Of a DNA stretch of 12,092 bases, positions 1 through 7,003 are shown one piece after another. Under the pieces are notes generated by a model. The model did not search any database. It was not told where the DNA came from and was given only the letters and a program-made list of their open reading frames with translations. The DNA is from Thermoproteota archaeon (GTDB lineage: Archaea; Thermoproteota; Thermoprotei_A; Sulfolobales; Pyrodictiaceae). Numbering within the stretch: the stretch's first letter is position 1; every line of letters starts with the position of its first letter. The stretch lies in contig JAADFC010000020.1 in the NCBI GenBank assembly GCA_013153105.1, positions 1 through 12,092 of the forward strand, written 5' to 3'. The position numbers and the translations under genes are program-made.

Positions 1-338
1 TGGCGGAGCCGCTGCTGCGGCTGCGGAGGCTCCGCGGCGAGCTGCGGGCCACCGACCCCCTGAGGCTCGCGGGGAGCCTGGCGCTGGCGGGCTCCAGGAT
101 GCTCTGCTGGCACTCCACCTGCTTCGCCCACGTGAACACGAGGGAGAACCTCAGGGTGCGGGGGGCCAGGTCGCCCCTGGGGGAGGGGCTTGTGCTGCTG
201 GGCCCCGGTAGGCCACGGCCCCTGCCCGGCCCGGGGCTCTGCGGGGTGCTGAGGAGGGAGGAGAGGCTCTACCGTGGGCTTGGCCTCGCGCAGCTGGCCG
301 CGCACGCCTCCAGGGACCTGGCGGCGCTCTGCGGCTAG
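1..338 (+). CDS. 3' end of an unrecognised protein (partial at left edge)
   Basis: The frame is open from base 3 to a TAG at 336-338, so the gene starts before the window and at least its last 111 residues are visible. An in-frame ATG at 99 exists, but the upstream frame reads as ordinary high-GC protein (Leu/Arg-rich), so I treat it as internal. I do not recognise the family. The visible part has a Cys/His-containing stretch (CWHSTCFAHVNTRENL) followed by a Gly/Pro-rich segment and a helical C-terminus ending LAALCG. No membrane segment is evident. It converges on the thioredoxin-like gene; both stop codons lie in the same CTAG. It could be read as a shadow ORF, but the opposite strand has no competing gene over 1-334. 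Confidence 0.55.
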   Translation, partial: AEPLLRLRRLRGELRATDPLRLAGSLALAGSRMLCWHSTCFAHVNTRENLRVRGARSPLGEGLVLLGPGRPRPLPGPGLCGVLRREERLYRGLGLAQLAAHASRDLAALCG

Positions 339-757
339 CGCCTGGCGTGGCGGCGGAGGACCTCCTCCAGCGCCTCCTTGAGCCCGTCCTCGTCCATGAC
401 CCCCACGAAGCCGTCCACGGCCTCTCCGTTCACGAAGAACATTGTGGTGGGCGTAGCCATAACCCCGACCTCGTAGGCCGCCTCGGGGGCGTAGTAGGCG
501 TCCACCTCTATCCACTTCGCCCTGTCCTGCAGCTCCTCGGCCACCATGTAGTATATAGGCTTGTATATCGCGCATGCGCTGCACGTCGGCGTCGTGTACA
601 CGGCGACGACCACCGGGTGCTCCTCGAGGATCTTCCTGTACCTCCCGTAGTCAGTCACGTACTCTACCACGCCCTGCTTGCGGAGCCTCTCGATATACTC
701 GCTGCTCCACTCGTAGAAATCCACTCCCATAGCCTCCTCGAAGCCCTCCTCAGCCAT
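335..757 (-). CDS. Thioredoxin-like protein with CSAC active site
   Basis: A 140-residue thioredoxin-fold protein, probably a cytoplasmic thiol-disulfide oxidoreductase. About 45 N-terminal residues, predicted helical, precede the thioredoxin core. The strand VVVAVYTTPTCSAC carries the redox pair Cys59-Ser-Ala-Cys62. The segment VMATPTTMFFVNG supplies the cis-proline (Pro103) and following strand typical of thioredoxins. A C-terminal helix ends in basic residues. CSAC replaces the usual CGPC, so its redox potential and partners probably differ from classical thioredoxin. I chose the ATG at 757 because GGGGTGG lies 5 bases upstream; an in-frame GTG at 766 would add three residues. No signal peptide is seen. 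It is divergent from mtaB with a TATA-like box at 803-809, and its stop overlaps the upstream gene's stop by 4 bases. Fold assignment is firm; the specific role is unknown. Confidence 0.9.
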   Translation of the reverse strand: MAEEGFEEAMGVDFYEWSSEYIERLRKQGVVEYVTDYGRYRKILEEHPVVVAVYTTPTCSACAIYKPIYYMVAEELQDRAKWIEVDAYYAPEAAYEVGVMATPTTMFFVNGEAVDGFVGVMDEDGLKEALEEVLRRHARR

Positions 758-802
758 GTGGGCCACCCCAGGCTACACGGCGCCGGGGCGCCCGGGGAGA
801 GG

Positions 803-809
803 GTATATC
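803..809 (-). promoter_or_regulatory. TATA-like box for the thioredoxin-like gene
   Basis: On the minus strand the sequence reads GATATACC in a GC-rich setting. Transcription would start about 26 bases downstream, near 780, giving a leader of about 23 bases with the GGGGTGG ribosome site before the ATG at 757. The position fits an archaeal promoter; no start site has been observed. Confidence 0.35.
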
Positions 810-900
810 GGCCCCGTCAACCGCACCATCCCATGGAGGGGATGTTAACCCCGTAGAAGAGACTCTCCGGGAGGGCGGGGGTAGAGGGGAGCGGGCGGCG

Positions 901-2214
901 ATGCCCGGCAGGGTATACGTGGAGACCTACGGCTGCGCGTTGAACCAGGCCGACACCGGGCTGATGCTCTCCGCCCTCAGCCGCCGGGGCTACCGGAGGG
1001 TGGACAGCCCCTGGGAGGCGGACGTGATAATCCTGAACACGTGCACGGTCAGGCTGGAGACGGAGGAGAAGATGAAGAACAGGATAAGGAGGCTCAGAGA
1101 GGTTGCAGCTAAGACGGGCGCCAGGCTGATAGTAGCGGGCTGCATGGCGACAGCGCAGCCGTATACTGTGAAGAGGCTCGCCCCCGAGGCGGTGCTGGTC
1201 TCGACCCAGAACGTCCACCGTGTATACGAGGCGGTGGAGGAGGGCCGGGACCTCCTCGGGGAGCCCCCCAGGCCCAAGACCGTCTACGCTCCGGAGCCGG
1301 GGCTGCTGCAGCGGGGCCGCGTGGCCGAGGTCCCAGTGGCGGACGGCTGCCTGGGCGACTGCAGCTTCTGCCTAACCAAGCTGGCCCGCCGCCGCGTCCT
1401 CAGCAGGCCCATGGAGCAGATAGTGGAGACCGTGGAGGCGCTGGCGAGGAGGGGCGTGGTGGAGGTTAGGCTCACCGGACAGGACGTAGCCGTCTATGGG
1501 GTGGACATCTACGGGCGGAGGATGCTGCCGGAGCTGCTGCGGAGGATAGCCGAGATACCGGGCAGGTTCATGGTGCGCGTGGGGATGATGAGCCCCGACC
1601 AGCTGGAGCCGATACTCGACGAGTACCTTGAGGTGATGCGCAGCCCGAGGTTCTACAAGTTCTTTCACCTCCCAGTCCAGAGCGGCGACGACCGCGTGCT
1701 GAGGATAATGAAGAGGGGATACACGGTGGACGAGTACCGGAGCCTGGTGAAGGAGGTTAGGAGGAAGATGCCCGGCGCCATGGTAGCCACCGACATTATA
1801 GTCGGGCACCCGGGCGAGGACGAGGAGGCCTTCGAGAACACGGTTAAGCTCGTTGAGGAGCTGCGCTTCGAGAGGGTGCACCTGGCCCAGTACACGCCCA
1901 GGCCCCGCACCGTGGCCGCGGGGCTCCCCCAGGTGCCGGACCCTGTCAAGAAGGAGAGGAGCAAGAGGCTCATGGCTGTGGTGGAGAGGATAGGCTTGGA
2001 GGAGCACAGCCGCTACCTGGGCAGCAGGGCCCTGGCCCTAGTGGTAGACCGCGGCCCACGCGGGGGGTTGGACGCGAAGCTCTACAACTACATGCCGGTG
2101 ATACTCCCCGAGGGTTCCGCGGAGCCGGGCGAGTGGAGGTGCGTAGAAGTAACCGGCGCCACCTGGTACGACCTCCGGGGACGGGTTGTTGACTGCCCAG
2201 GCCTCCCCGGCTAA
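901..2214 (+). CDS. mtaB: tRNA t6A37 methylthiotransferase (MtaB/CDKAL1-type radical SAM)
   Basis: A 437-residue MiaB-family enzyme that would add a methylthio group to N6-threonylcarbamoyladenosine at position 37 of ANN-decoding tRNAs. The N-terminal UPF0004 domain carries the three ligands of the auxiliary 4Fe-4S cluster: Cys12 (ETYGCALN), Cys48 (LNTCTV) and Cys81 (VAGCMA). The radical SAM motif CX3CX2C is Cys150, Cys154 and Cys157 (ADGCLGDCSFC). Later family hallmarks are LTGQDVAVYG, HLPVQSGDDRVLRIMKRGYT and DIIVGHPGE, and a TRAM-like RNA-binding region fills the C-terminus from about residue 380. Length matches archaeal members. The ATG at 901 is preceded by GAGGGGAG; a weak TTAA at 844-847 is a possible promoter element. 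It is the first gene of a five-gene operon; its end overlaps rpiA. The t6A rather than i6A substrate is inferred from the archaeal context and similarity to the CDKAL1 branch. Confidence 0.95.
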   Translation: MPGRVYVETYGCALNQADTGLMLSALSRRGYRRVDSPWEADVIILNTCTVRLETEEKMKNRIRRLREVAAKTGARLIVAGCMATAQPYTVKRLAPEAVLVSTQNVHRVYEAVEEGRDLLGEPPRPKTVYAPEPGLLQRGRVAEVPVADGCLGDCSFCLTKLARRRVLSRPMEQIVETVEALARRGVVEVRLTGQDVAVYGVDIYGRRMLPELLRRIAEIPGRFMVRVGMMSPDQLEPILDEYLEVMRSPRFYKFFHLPVQSGDDRVLRIMKRGYTVDEYRSLVKEVRRKMPGAMVATDIIVGHPGEDEEAFENTVKLVEELRFERVHLAQYTPRPRTVAAGLPQVPDPVKKERSKRLMAVVERIGLEEHSRYLGSRALALVVDRGPRGGLDAKLYNYMPVILPEGSAEPGEWRCVEVTGATWYDLRGRVVDCPGLPG

Positions 2215-2965
2215 GCGGGCGGCGGCCGAGAAGGCTGCAGAGATCGTGGCCGAGGCGGTGGAGTCGGGGAGCGTCTCCCGGCTCGGCGTTGGCACCGGGT
2301 CTACCACCAGGCTCGCCCTTCAGCTCCTCGCGGAGAGGCTCGGCGTGGAGAGGCTTGGGAGGCTCCGCCTCTACGCCTCCAGCCTCGACACCCTCCTAGC
2401 CATCCGTGGCATGGGCCTGGAGGCCTACACTGCGATACCCAGGGGAGGGCTAGACCTCTACTTCGACGGCGCCGACGAGGTCGCCGTCGAGGCGGGGAGC
2501 TGCATGATACTCAAGGGCCGCGGGGCGGCTATGACGAGGGAGAAGCTCCTAGCCTACAACAGCAGGCGAGTCATAATAGTGGTTGACGAGACGAAGCTCT
2601 CCAGGAGCCTCGGCGAGAAGGGGCGCCCCCTCCCCGTGGAGGTCCTACCAGCGGCGGTGGAGGCCGTGGTGTGGGCGCTTGAGGCCCGGGGGGTTCCCGC
2701 CCGCCCCCGCGGCGGCTGCGGCTGCCGCGACGGGCCGGCGGTGACCGACAACTGCGGCGTCGTAGTCGACGTGGAGCCTTGGGGGAGGATGGACGTGTTC
2801 GAGGTCGAAGCTTTCCTCGAGACTATGCCGGGCGTGGTGGAGCACGGCCTCTTCATAGGCTACGCCGACGAGGTCGTGGTAGGCCGGCGCGACGGCTCAG
2901 CCGGTGTTGTGGAATGCAGGAGGACCAGGGTGAACCCCGGCCTCCGCCGCGGCTGGCCGAGCTGA
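2186..2965 (+). CDS. rpiA: Ribose-5-phosphate isomerase A
   Basis: RpiA interconverts ribose 5-phosphate and ribulose 5-phosphate in the cytoplasm. In archaea without an oxidative pentose phosphate branch it links ribulose-5-phosphate supply to nucleotide synthesis. Diagnostic motifs are the phosphate loop GVGTGST (34-40), YASSLDT (63-69), FDGADE with the two active-site aspartates (Asp94, Asp97), KGRGAAMTREK with Lys110 and the likely catalytic base Glu119, VDETK (133-137) and PVEVLP (150-155). The usual TDNGN reads TDNCG here. At 259 residues it is somewhat longer than the usual 220-235; the extra length is a C-terminal tail overlapping the next gene by 52 bases. The start is a TTG at 2186 (another TTG follows at 2189), behind a G-rich GGGGACGGG and overlapping the mtaB stop by 29 bases, which suggests translational coupling. 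Function is secure; the exact start is less so. Confidence 0.95.
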   Translation: MLTAQASPAKRAAAEKAAEIVAEAVESGSVSRLGVGTGSTTRLALQLLAERLGVERLGRLRLYASSLDTLLAIRGMGLEAYTAIPRGGLDLYFDGADEVAVEAGSCMILKGRGAAMTREKLLAYNSRRVIIVVDETKLSRSLGEKGRPLPVEVLPAAVEAVVWALEARGVPARPRGGCGCRDGPAVTDNCGVVVDVEPWGRMDVFEVEAFLETMPGVVEHGLFIGYADEVVVGRRDGSAGVVECRRTRVNPGLRRGWPS

Positions 2966-3342
2966 GGAGGCGGATAAGGGAGAGGAGCGAGGAGCCCAGC
3001 CCAGACGAGCTGTGGCTCGCCTCGACCCTCCGGCTGGCGAGGCTGCAGAGGAGCCCAGTCGAGCTATGGGCGGCCATGGGCAGGGAGGCCGACTACATAC
3101 TCGTACCAGGCACCTACTGCAGCTGCCCCCACTTCCGCTACCGGGTCGCCCCCGGAGAGACCGTGGAGCCCTGCTACCACCTGGTAGCACTCGAGATAGC
3201 CAGGAGGACCGGCAGGTTCCACGACCTCAGCGAGACATTGTCGCCCGAGGAGGTTGAGGCCGTGGTCGCCGAGGTCCTAGCACACGGCCGCAGCCCGCTG
3301 CTGAGAAGGCTCCTTCACCGGGGCATGAGAGCGCAGCCCTAA
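2914..3342 (+). CDS. Small SWIM zinc-finger protein
   Basis: A 142-residue protein with a clear SWIM zinc-finger signature, CxC-x15-CxH: Cys69-Ser-Cys71 followed by Cys87-Tyr-His89, in the setting TYCSCPHFRYR...VEPCYHLVALEIAR. SWIM fingers are known from SWI2/SNF2 helicases, MuDR transposases, MEKK1 and the Sws1 family, where they mediate DNA or protein contacts. Here the finger is nearly the whole protein: a charged N-terminus (Pro-rich, then Arg/Glu-rich helix), a helix, the finger, and a C-terminal helical region. I chose the ATG at 2914, with a GGTG about 8 bases before it; the frame is open further upstream, but that part lies wholly inside rpiA. It overlaps rpiA by 52 bases and belongs to the same operon. 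A nucleic-acid-binding or recombination-accessory role is possible; the partner is unknown. Confidence 0.85.
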   Translation: MQEDQGEPRPPPRLAELRRRIRERSEEPSPDELWLASTLRLARLQRSPVELWAAMGREADYILVPGTYCSCPHFRYRVAPGETVEPCYHLVALEIARRTGRFHDLSETLSPEEVEAVVAEVLAHGRSPLLRRLLHRGMRAQP

Positions 3343-3440
3343 AGACGTCCACCGCCGCCCCGGCGCCCCGGGCGCCTGCCTCCCCGCGGGGCGTCCCACC
3401 CCCGTGCTCTAGCCTCTCGCCGTGCGAGGGCTGCGTGGCT

Positions 3441-4370
3441 ATGCAGCAAGTCTCGGCGGGCGATGAGAAGAGCATCCTCGAGAGGATATCTGCGCTCCGC
3501 GAGGAGATAAAGCAGCTGAAGGAGCGCCGGTACTCGCTGATAGAGGAGGTCCGGAGGCTGCGGCAGGAGAGGAGGAGCCTCATAGAGGAGGCCAGGAGGC
3601 TCCGCGAGCAGATCCGCGGCCTGCGCGAGCAGAGGCGGAAGCTCGTCGAGGAGGTGCGTGGCCTCCGGCAGCAGCGGCGGGAGCTGCTGGAGAAGATCCG
3701 GAGCGTGGTCTCGGAGCTGGACTACCAGAGGAAGATAGCGGCGGAGCTGAGGCCGCTGGCCCGGAGGAGTATAAACGCGATAAAGAAGCGGATTGAGGAG
3801 CTTGAGTGGAGGCAGCAGACTCAGATACTGACGCCGGAGCAGGAGAAGGAGATTATAGACGAGATAGCCAGGCTTGAGGCGATGCTCGAGCGCACCATGC
3901 AGGCCAGGCAGGTGTTGATGGAGCTGTCGGAGAAGAGGGCTGAGCTGATGGGGCTCAGGCTGCAGCTGCGGAGCCTCGGGGAGGAGATTAGGAAGAGGAG
4001 CGAGAGGATAAGCAGGATAGACGCTAGGCTGGACGAGCTGAGGAAGAGGCTGGACGAGATAAGCCCAAGGATAGACGAGCTCACCAGAAAGATTGAGGAG
4101 TTGAGCGGGGAGATAGACAGACTCCGCGAGGAGATTAACAGGAGGGTGGAGGAGCTGCGCGGCCTCAGCGAGCAGCTCCGCAGCATCCACCGGGGCCGCG
4201 AGCGCCAGCGGCTGCTGGAGATATATGCTGAGAAGCGGAGGCAGGTGGAGGAGAAGCTTAAGCGCGGCGAGCCGCTTACACTGGAAGACCTGAAGATACT
4301 CTACGCCACCCGTCTCGACGAGCTAGAGGAAGAAGCCCATGAGGAGGAGGCTGCTGGTCCTAGCGGTTGA
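3441..4370 (+). CDS. COG1340-type archaeal coiled-coil protein
   Basis: A 309-residue, almost wholly alpha-helical, highly charged protein with no membrane segment. Residues 11-90 form a coiled coil with a 14-residue (two-heptad) periodicity, seen as SLIEEVRRLRQERR followed by SLIEEARRLREQIR and KLVEEVRGLRQQRR. The central signature IKKRIEELEWRQQTQILTPE and the following EKEIIDEIARLE are typical of the uncharacterised archaeal family COG1340. A second coiled-coil stretch covers about 150-265, and the C-terminus ends in an acidic tail. I use the ATG at 3441; an in-frame GTG at 3435 is equally possible, since GAGGG at 3426-3430 lies 4 bases from the GTG and 10 from the ATG. It follows the SWIM gene after 98 bases without an evident TATA box and overlaps the DUF373 gene by 32 bases. 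Its function is not established; a structural or scaffolding role is inferred only from the coiled coil. Confidence 0.88.
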   Translation: MQQVSAGDEKSILERISALREEIKQLKERRYSLIEEVRRLRQERRSLIEEARRLREQIRGLREQRRKLVEEVRGLRQQRRELLEKIRSVVSELDYQRKIAAELRPLARRSINAIKKRIEELEWRQQTQILTPEQEKEIIDEIARLEAMLERTMQARQVLMELSEKRAELMGLRLQLRSLGEEIRKRSERISRIDARLDELRKRLDEISPRIDELTRKIEELSGEIDRLREEINRRVEELRGLSEQLRSIHRGRERQRLLEIYAEKRRQVEEKLKRGEPLTLEDLKILYATRLDELEEEAHEEEAAGPSG

Positions 4371-5499
4371 CGTCGACGACGACCTTTCGGGGGCGGGTAT
4401 ACGCACCCCCATATACGGCCGTGAGAGGGTGCTCGAGGCGGCCACCCGCTTCGCCCTCTACGACCCCGAGGACTCCGACCTGAACACTCTCTTCGCAGCC
4501 GTCAAGATAGCCGACCAGCTGCGCCGCGAGGGCTACGACGCGGTCCCCGCGGTCGTCGCGGGTAGCAGGCGCGGCGGCGTGGAGGCGGGGCTGGCGATAC
4601 AAAGGCAGCTCGTGAGGCTGCTCGAGGAGACGGGGGCCGACGGCGTCGTCGTCGTGAGCGACGGCTCCGAGGATGAGAGCGTCATACCGGTTATATCGTC
4701 GGTGGCGCCGGTCCGGGCGGTGCACCGTGTGGTGGTGAAGCAGCACCGCGGGGTCGAGGAGACCTACATCCTGCTCGCGCGGTACCTGCGGAAGGCCCTC
4801 ACCGAGCCCAGGTTCGCGAGGACCTTCGTCGGCATACCTGGGATAATCCTGGTCGTGGTGTCGGCGCTCTCGCTCCTGGGGCTCCTCCGCGAGGCTCTGC
4901 TCGTGGGTCTCCTCATACTCGGCGTGGCGATGGTTGTCAGGGGCTTCGAGCTCGAGGACCGTATAGCGAGCGTAGTAACCGAGACCCCTGTGTCGCTTAT
5001 AGCCTACGGCACGGCCACCCTGAGCTTCCTCCTAGCGTTGGGGCTGCTTGCAACACAGCTTGTCGGCGGCGTCTCGAACCCGGAGGAGCTGGCCTCCGCC
5101 CTGAAGGGCTTCACCAGCCTTGTCGGGTTCGCTGCTAGCATAGCCGTGTTCGGCCATGTGCTCTCGAAGCTCATATCGGGCGACCTGAGGCCGGGCAGGG
5201 AGGCGCTGGTAGTCACAGTCATAACCGTGGCTGTGGTGCTGCTGAACAAGATAGCCGATGCGGTCGCGTTGATGGAGGCGCTAACCGTCTCGGAGTTCAT
5301 AGCCGCCCTCGTGGAGGTGAACTTCATACTCTACGCTGTGGCGGGTATGCTGATAGTGGCGGTGACCTGGAAGCTCTCCAGGCTGCTGGACGAGCGCATC
5401 GCCGGCCTCGGCGAGGAAGCCGGGGAGGAGGCTAGCGGCCGAACCGCCTCTCGCGGCGCTGGAACCAGCAGAGAGCCCGGCACAGCTCCTCGCGGCTGA
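4339..5499 (+). CDS. DUF373 family membrane protein
   Basis: A 386-residue archaeal protein of the uncharacterised DUF373 family (COG2237). Residues 1-155 form a soluble alpha/beta domain with the family's acidic N-terminal motif VLAVDVDDDL (7-16), a YDPEDSDLNTLFAAVKIADQL segment shape (41-61) and VVVVSDGSEDESVIPVI (103-119). About six hydrophobic segments follow, near residues 163-181, 185-200, 219-242, 258-278, 289-310 and 325-346. The aspartate-rich motifs suggest metal or phosphate chemistry on the cytoplasmic side, but that is inference. GAGGAAGA lies 5 bases before the ATG, inside the 3' end of the coiled-coil gene, so translation is probably coupled. The last 22 or so residues (Gly/Arg/Ser-rich) overlap the cis-prenyltransferase gene on the other strand by 68 bases and are probably not part of the conserved fold. 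Confidence 0.92.
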   Translation: MRRRLLVLAVDVDDDLSGAGIRTPIYGRERVLEAATRFALYDPEDSDLNTLFAAVKIADQLRREGYDAVPAVVAGSRRGGVEAGLAIQRQLVRLLEETGADGVVVVSDGSEDESVIPVISSVAPVRAVHRVVVKQHRGVEETYILLARYLRKALTEPRFARTFVGIPGIILVVVSALSLLGLLREALLVGLLILGVAMVVRGFELEDRIASVVTETPVSLIAYGTATLSFLLALGLLATQLVGGVSNPEELASALKGFTSLVGFAASIAVFGHVLSKLISGDLRPGREALVVTVITVAVVLLNKIADAVALMEALTVSEFIAALVEVNFILYAVAGMLIVAVTWKLSRLLDERIAGLGEEAGEEASGRTASRGAGTSREPGTAPRG

Positions 5500-6175
5500 A
5501 GTCGGGCCAGAGCACGTCGGTGAAGTAGAGCTCCGTGTAGGCCAGGTGGTAGAGGAGGAAGCCGCTCAGCCTCCTCTCGCCCCCCGTTCTTATCAGGAGG
5601 TCGGGCTCGGGGAGCCAGCCGAGAGGCATGAGCCTCCTAAACCCCTCCTCGTCCAGGCCCTCAGCCTGCCCCGCCTCAAGGAGCCGCCTCGCAGTCTCCA
5701 CAACCTCCCAGCGGCCGCTGTAGCAGACTGCCACCGCTAGAACCTCTGGCCCATGGTGCTCCGTGGACTTGTTCAACGCTTCGAGCTTCTCGCGGAGCCA
5801 GCCGGGGAGGAGGTTTAGGTCGCCGGTGAAGTAGACGCGCACTCTCCCCGCGGCCACGCGGTGGTCGGAGGCTAGATCGTCGGCTGCGAGGGAGAGTATC
5901 TCGTATAGCCTAGACAGCTCCTCCCCGGGTCTGTGGAGGCAGTTCTCTCTAGAGAGCCCGTAGAACGTCACATACCTTACCCCGAGGCCCCAGAGGTCGT
6001 CCAGCACCCTCTTTGCCACACGATAGCCTTCAAGGTGCCCCGCGCTGGGGGGCAGCCCCAGCCGCCGGGCCCAGCGCCGGTTCCCGTCGGGTATGATGGC
6101 CACGTGGCCCGGGAGCGGCCGGCTGGGGCTTAGGCAGTTGCACCACGCGCCCCCGAGCTGGTCGCCGTCCTTCAC
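5432..6175 (-). CDS. uppS: Cis-prenyltransferase (undecaprenyl/polyprenyl diphosphate synthase family)
   Basis: A 247-residue cis-prenyltransferase that adds isopentenyl units in cis configuration to an allylic diphosphate, making the long polyprenyl (dolichyl-type) carrier used for archaeal N-glycosylation. Motifs: HVAIIPDGNRRWAR (24-37) with the catalytic Asp30 and phosphate-binding residues, GHLEGY (46-51), TFYGLSREN (70-78) with the expected Ser and Asn, and the C-terminal LLIRTGGERRLSGFLLY and ELYFTDVLWPDF segments that bind isopentenyl diphosphate and magnesium. The frame is open upstream to 6415, but that part is composition-driven and overlaps dph6. The best start is the GTG at 6175, which gives the normal length with 23 residues before the first motif. 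The 3' end overlaps the DUF373 gene. Chain length cannot be read from sequence alone. Confidence 0.93.
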   Translation of the reverse strand: MKDGDQLGGAWCNCLSPSRPLPGHVAIIPDGNRRWARRLGLPPSAGHLEGYRVAKRVLDDLWGLGVRYVTFYGLSRENCLHRPGEELSRLYEILSLAADDLASDHRVAAGRVRVYFTGDLNLLPGWLREKLEALNKSTEHHGPEVLAVAVCYSGRWEVVETARRLLEAGQAEGLDEEGFRRLMPLGWLPEPDLLIRTGGERRLSGFLLYHLAYTELYFTDVLWPDFSREELCRALCWFQRRERRFGR

Positions 6176-6231
6176 AGCAAGACAACCCTCGGCAGCCCCT
6201 CCCCCCGGCGCGCCGCCCTCCGTGTGCTCCG

Positions 6232-6244
6232 GGCCTATAAGGCC
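6232..6244. promoter_or_regulatory. Symmetric TATA element between divergent uppS and dph6
   Basis: The sequence GGCCTATAAGGCC has GGCC arms around a TATAA core and reads almost the same on both strands. For the plus strand, a start about 26 bases from the centre falls near 6264-6266, next to the GTG of dph6, implying a leaderless or nearly leaderless message. For the minus strand a start near 6212 would leave a leader of about 37 bases before uppS. Confidence 0.45.
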
Positions 6245-6265
6245 GGACCCCCCGTGGCAGCTCCC

Positions 6266-7003
6266 GTGTGGGGCACCTGGTTGCGCGGGGTCTGCACCCT
6301 CTATAGCGGTGGGAAGGACAGCAACTATGCTCTCCACTGGGCGGTGCTCCACGGGTTCAGGGTCTGCTGCCTCGGGGTGGTGGCGCCGAGGGGCTGGGAG
6401 AGCACCCTCTTCCACTACCCCGCGGTGGAGCTTACGGCTTTGCAGGCTGAGGCGCTGGGGTTACCCCGGCTGCTGGTCTCCGAGGAGGAGGCGGGGGGCG
6501 AGATAGAGGCTCTCATCGCCCTCCTCCGCCGCTGCAGGAGCCGCGGCGCCGAGGGTGTGGTGTCCGGGGCGCTGCTCAGCGACTACCAGAGGCTCCGCTT
6601 CGCCGCGGCGGCGGAGGAGGTGGGGCTGCGGAGCTACACGCCGCTCTGGAGGAAGAACCAGGAGGAGTACATGAGGAGCCTGGTGAGGGAAGGGTTCCGG
6701 GTCATGGTTGTCAGTGTGCAGGCCTACGGGCTCCCCCGGGGCCTGGCGGGGAGGGTGCTCGACGAGGGGCTGGTGGAGGAGATTATAAGGAGGGCGAGGA
6801 GGTACGGGTTCAACCCCGCCTTCGAGGGCGGCGAGGCTGAGACTTTAGTCCTTGATGCTCCACTTTTCCGTAGCCGCCTGGAGGTCCGGGGTGAGGCCAA
6901 GACCCTGGCCCCATACCACGAGGTCTACGAGATCAGGGAGGCAAGGCTTGTCCCCAAGCCTGCCGGGGGCGGCGCGGGCGGCGAGCATGTAGACGAGGCA
7001 TAG
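6266..7003 (+). CDS. dph6: Diphthine-ammonia ligase (Dph6, ATP-PP-loop family)
   Basis: About 245 residues, related to the MJ0570/DUF71 family. Dph6 performs the last step of diphthamide synthesis, ATP-dependent amidation of diphthine on elongation factor 2. The PP-loop YSGGKDSNYALHWA begins the core (Ser14-Gly-Gly-Lys-Asp-Ser19 from this start). Other family blocks are VVSGALLSDYQRLR, YTPLWRKNQEEYM and the C-terminal FNPAFEGGEAETLVLDAPLF. The start is uncertain: GTG at 6266 fits a leaderless transcript from the TATA element at 6232-6244, while TTG at 6281 would give the N-terminus MRGVCTLYSGGKD, closest to known members; GTG at 6254 is also in frame. It is divergent from uppS and overlaps the membrane-protein gene on the opposite strand by 159 bases at its end. 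The function is assigned by family motifs and is consistent with the archaeal setting. Confidence 0.9.
   Translation: MWGTWLRGVCTLYSGGKDSNYALHWAVLHGFRVCCLGVVAPRGWESTLFHYPAVELTALQAEALGLPRLLVSEEEAGGEIEALIALLRRCRSRGAEGVVSGALLSDYQRLRFAAAAEEVGLRSYTPLWRKNQEEYMRSLVREGFRVMVVSVQAYGLPRGLAGRVLDEGLVEEIIRRARRYGFNPAFEGGEAETLVLDAPLFRSRLEVRGEAKTLAPYHEVYEIREARLVPKPAGGGAGGEHVDEA

Noticed and set aside
347..856. 169-aa plus-strand frame opposite the thioredoxin-like gene
   Set aside because: His/Val/Leu-rich composition with no recognisable domain; the minus-strand frame has CSAC and cis-Pro motifs, so this is a shadow.
1372..2007. 211-aa minus-strand frame inside mtaB
   Set aside because: It is antisense to the radical SAM core of mtaB and has the His/Pro/Leu composition of a shadow frame.
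3362..3391. GC-rich palindromes (GGCGCC twice, then CCCCGCGGGG) in the gap before the coiled-coil gene
   Set aside because: Short and expected by chance at this GC content; no T tract follows, so no support for a terminator.
3339..4190. 283-aa minus-strand frame rich in Leu, Pro and Gln with LLxxPPxLL-like repeats
   Set aside because: It is the antisense of the coiled-coil gene; the repeats mirror the Glu/Leu/Arg heptads in high-GC codons, and the plus-strand COG1340 match is clear.
6176..6415. Upstream extension of the cis-prenyltransferase frame (80 more residues)
   Set aside because: The extra residues are low in family similarity, overlap the dph6 coding region on the other strand and cross the TATA element; the GTG at 6175 gives the normal length.
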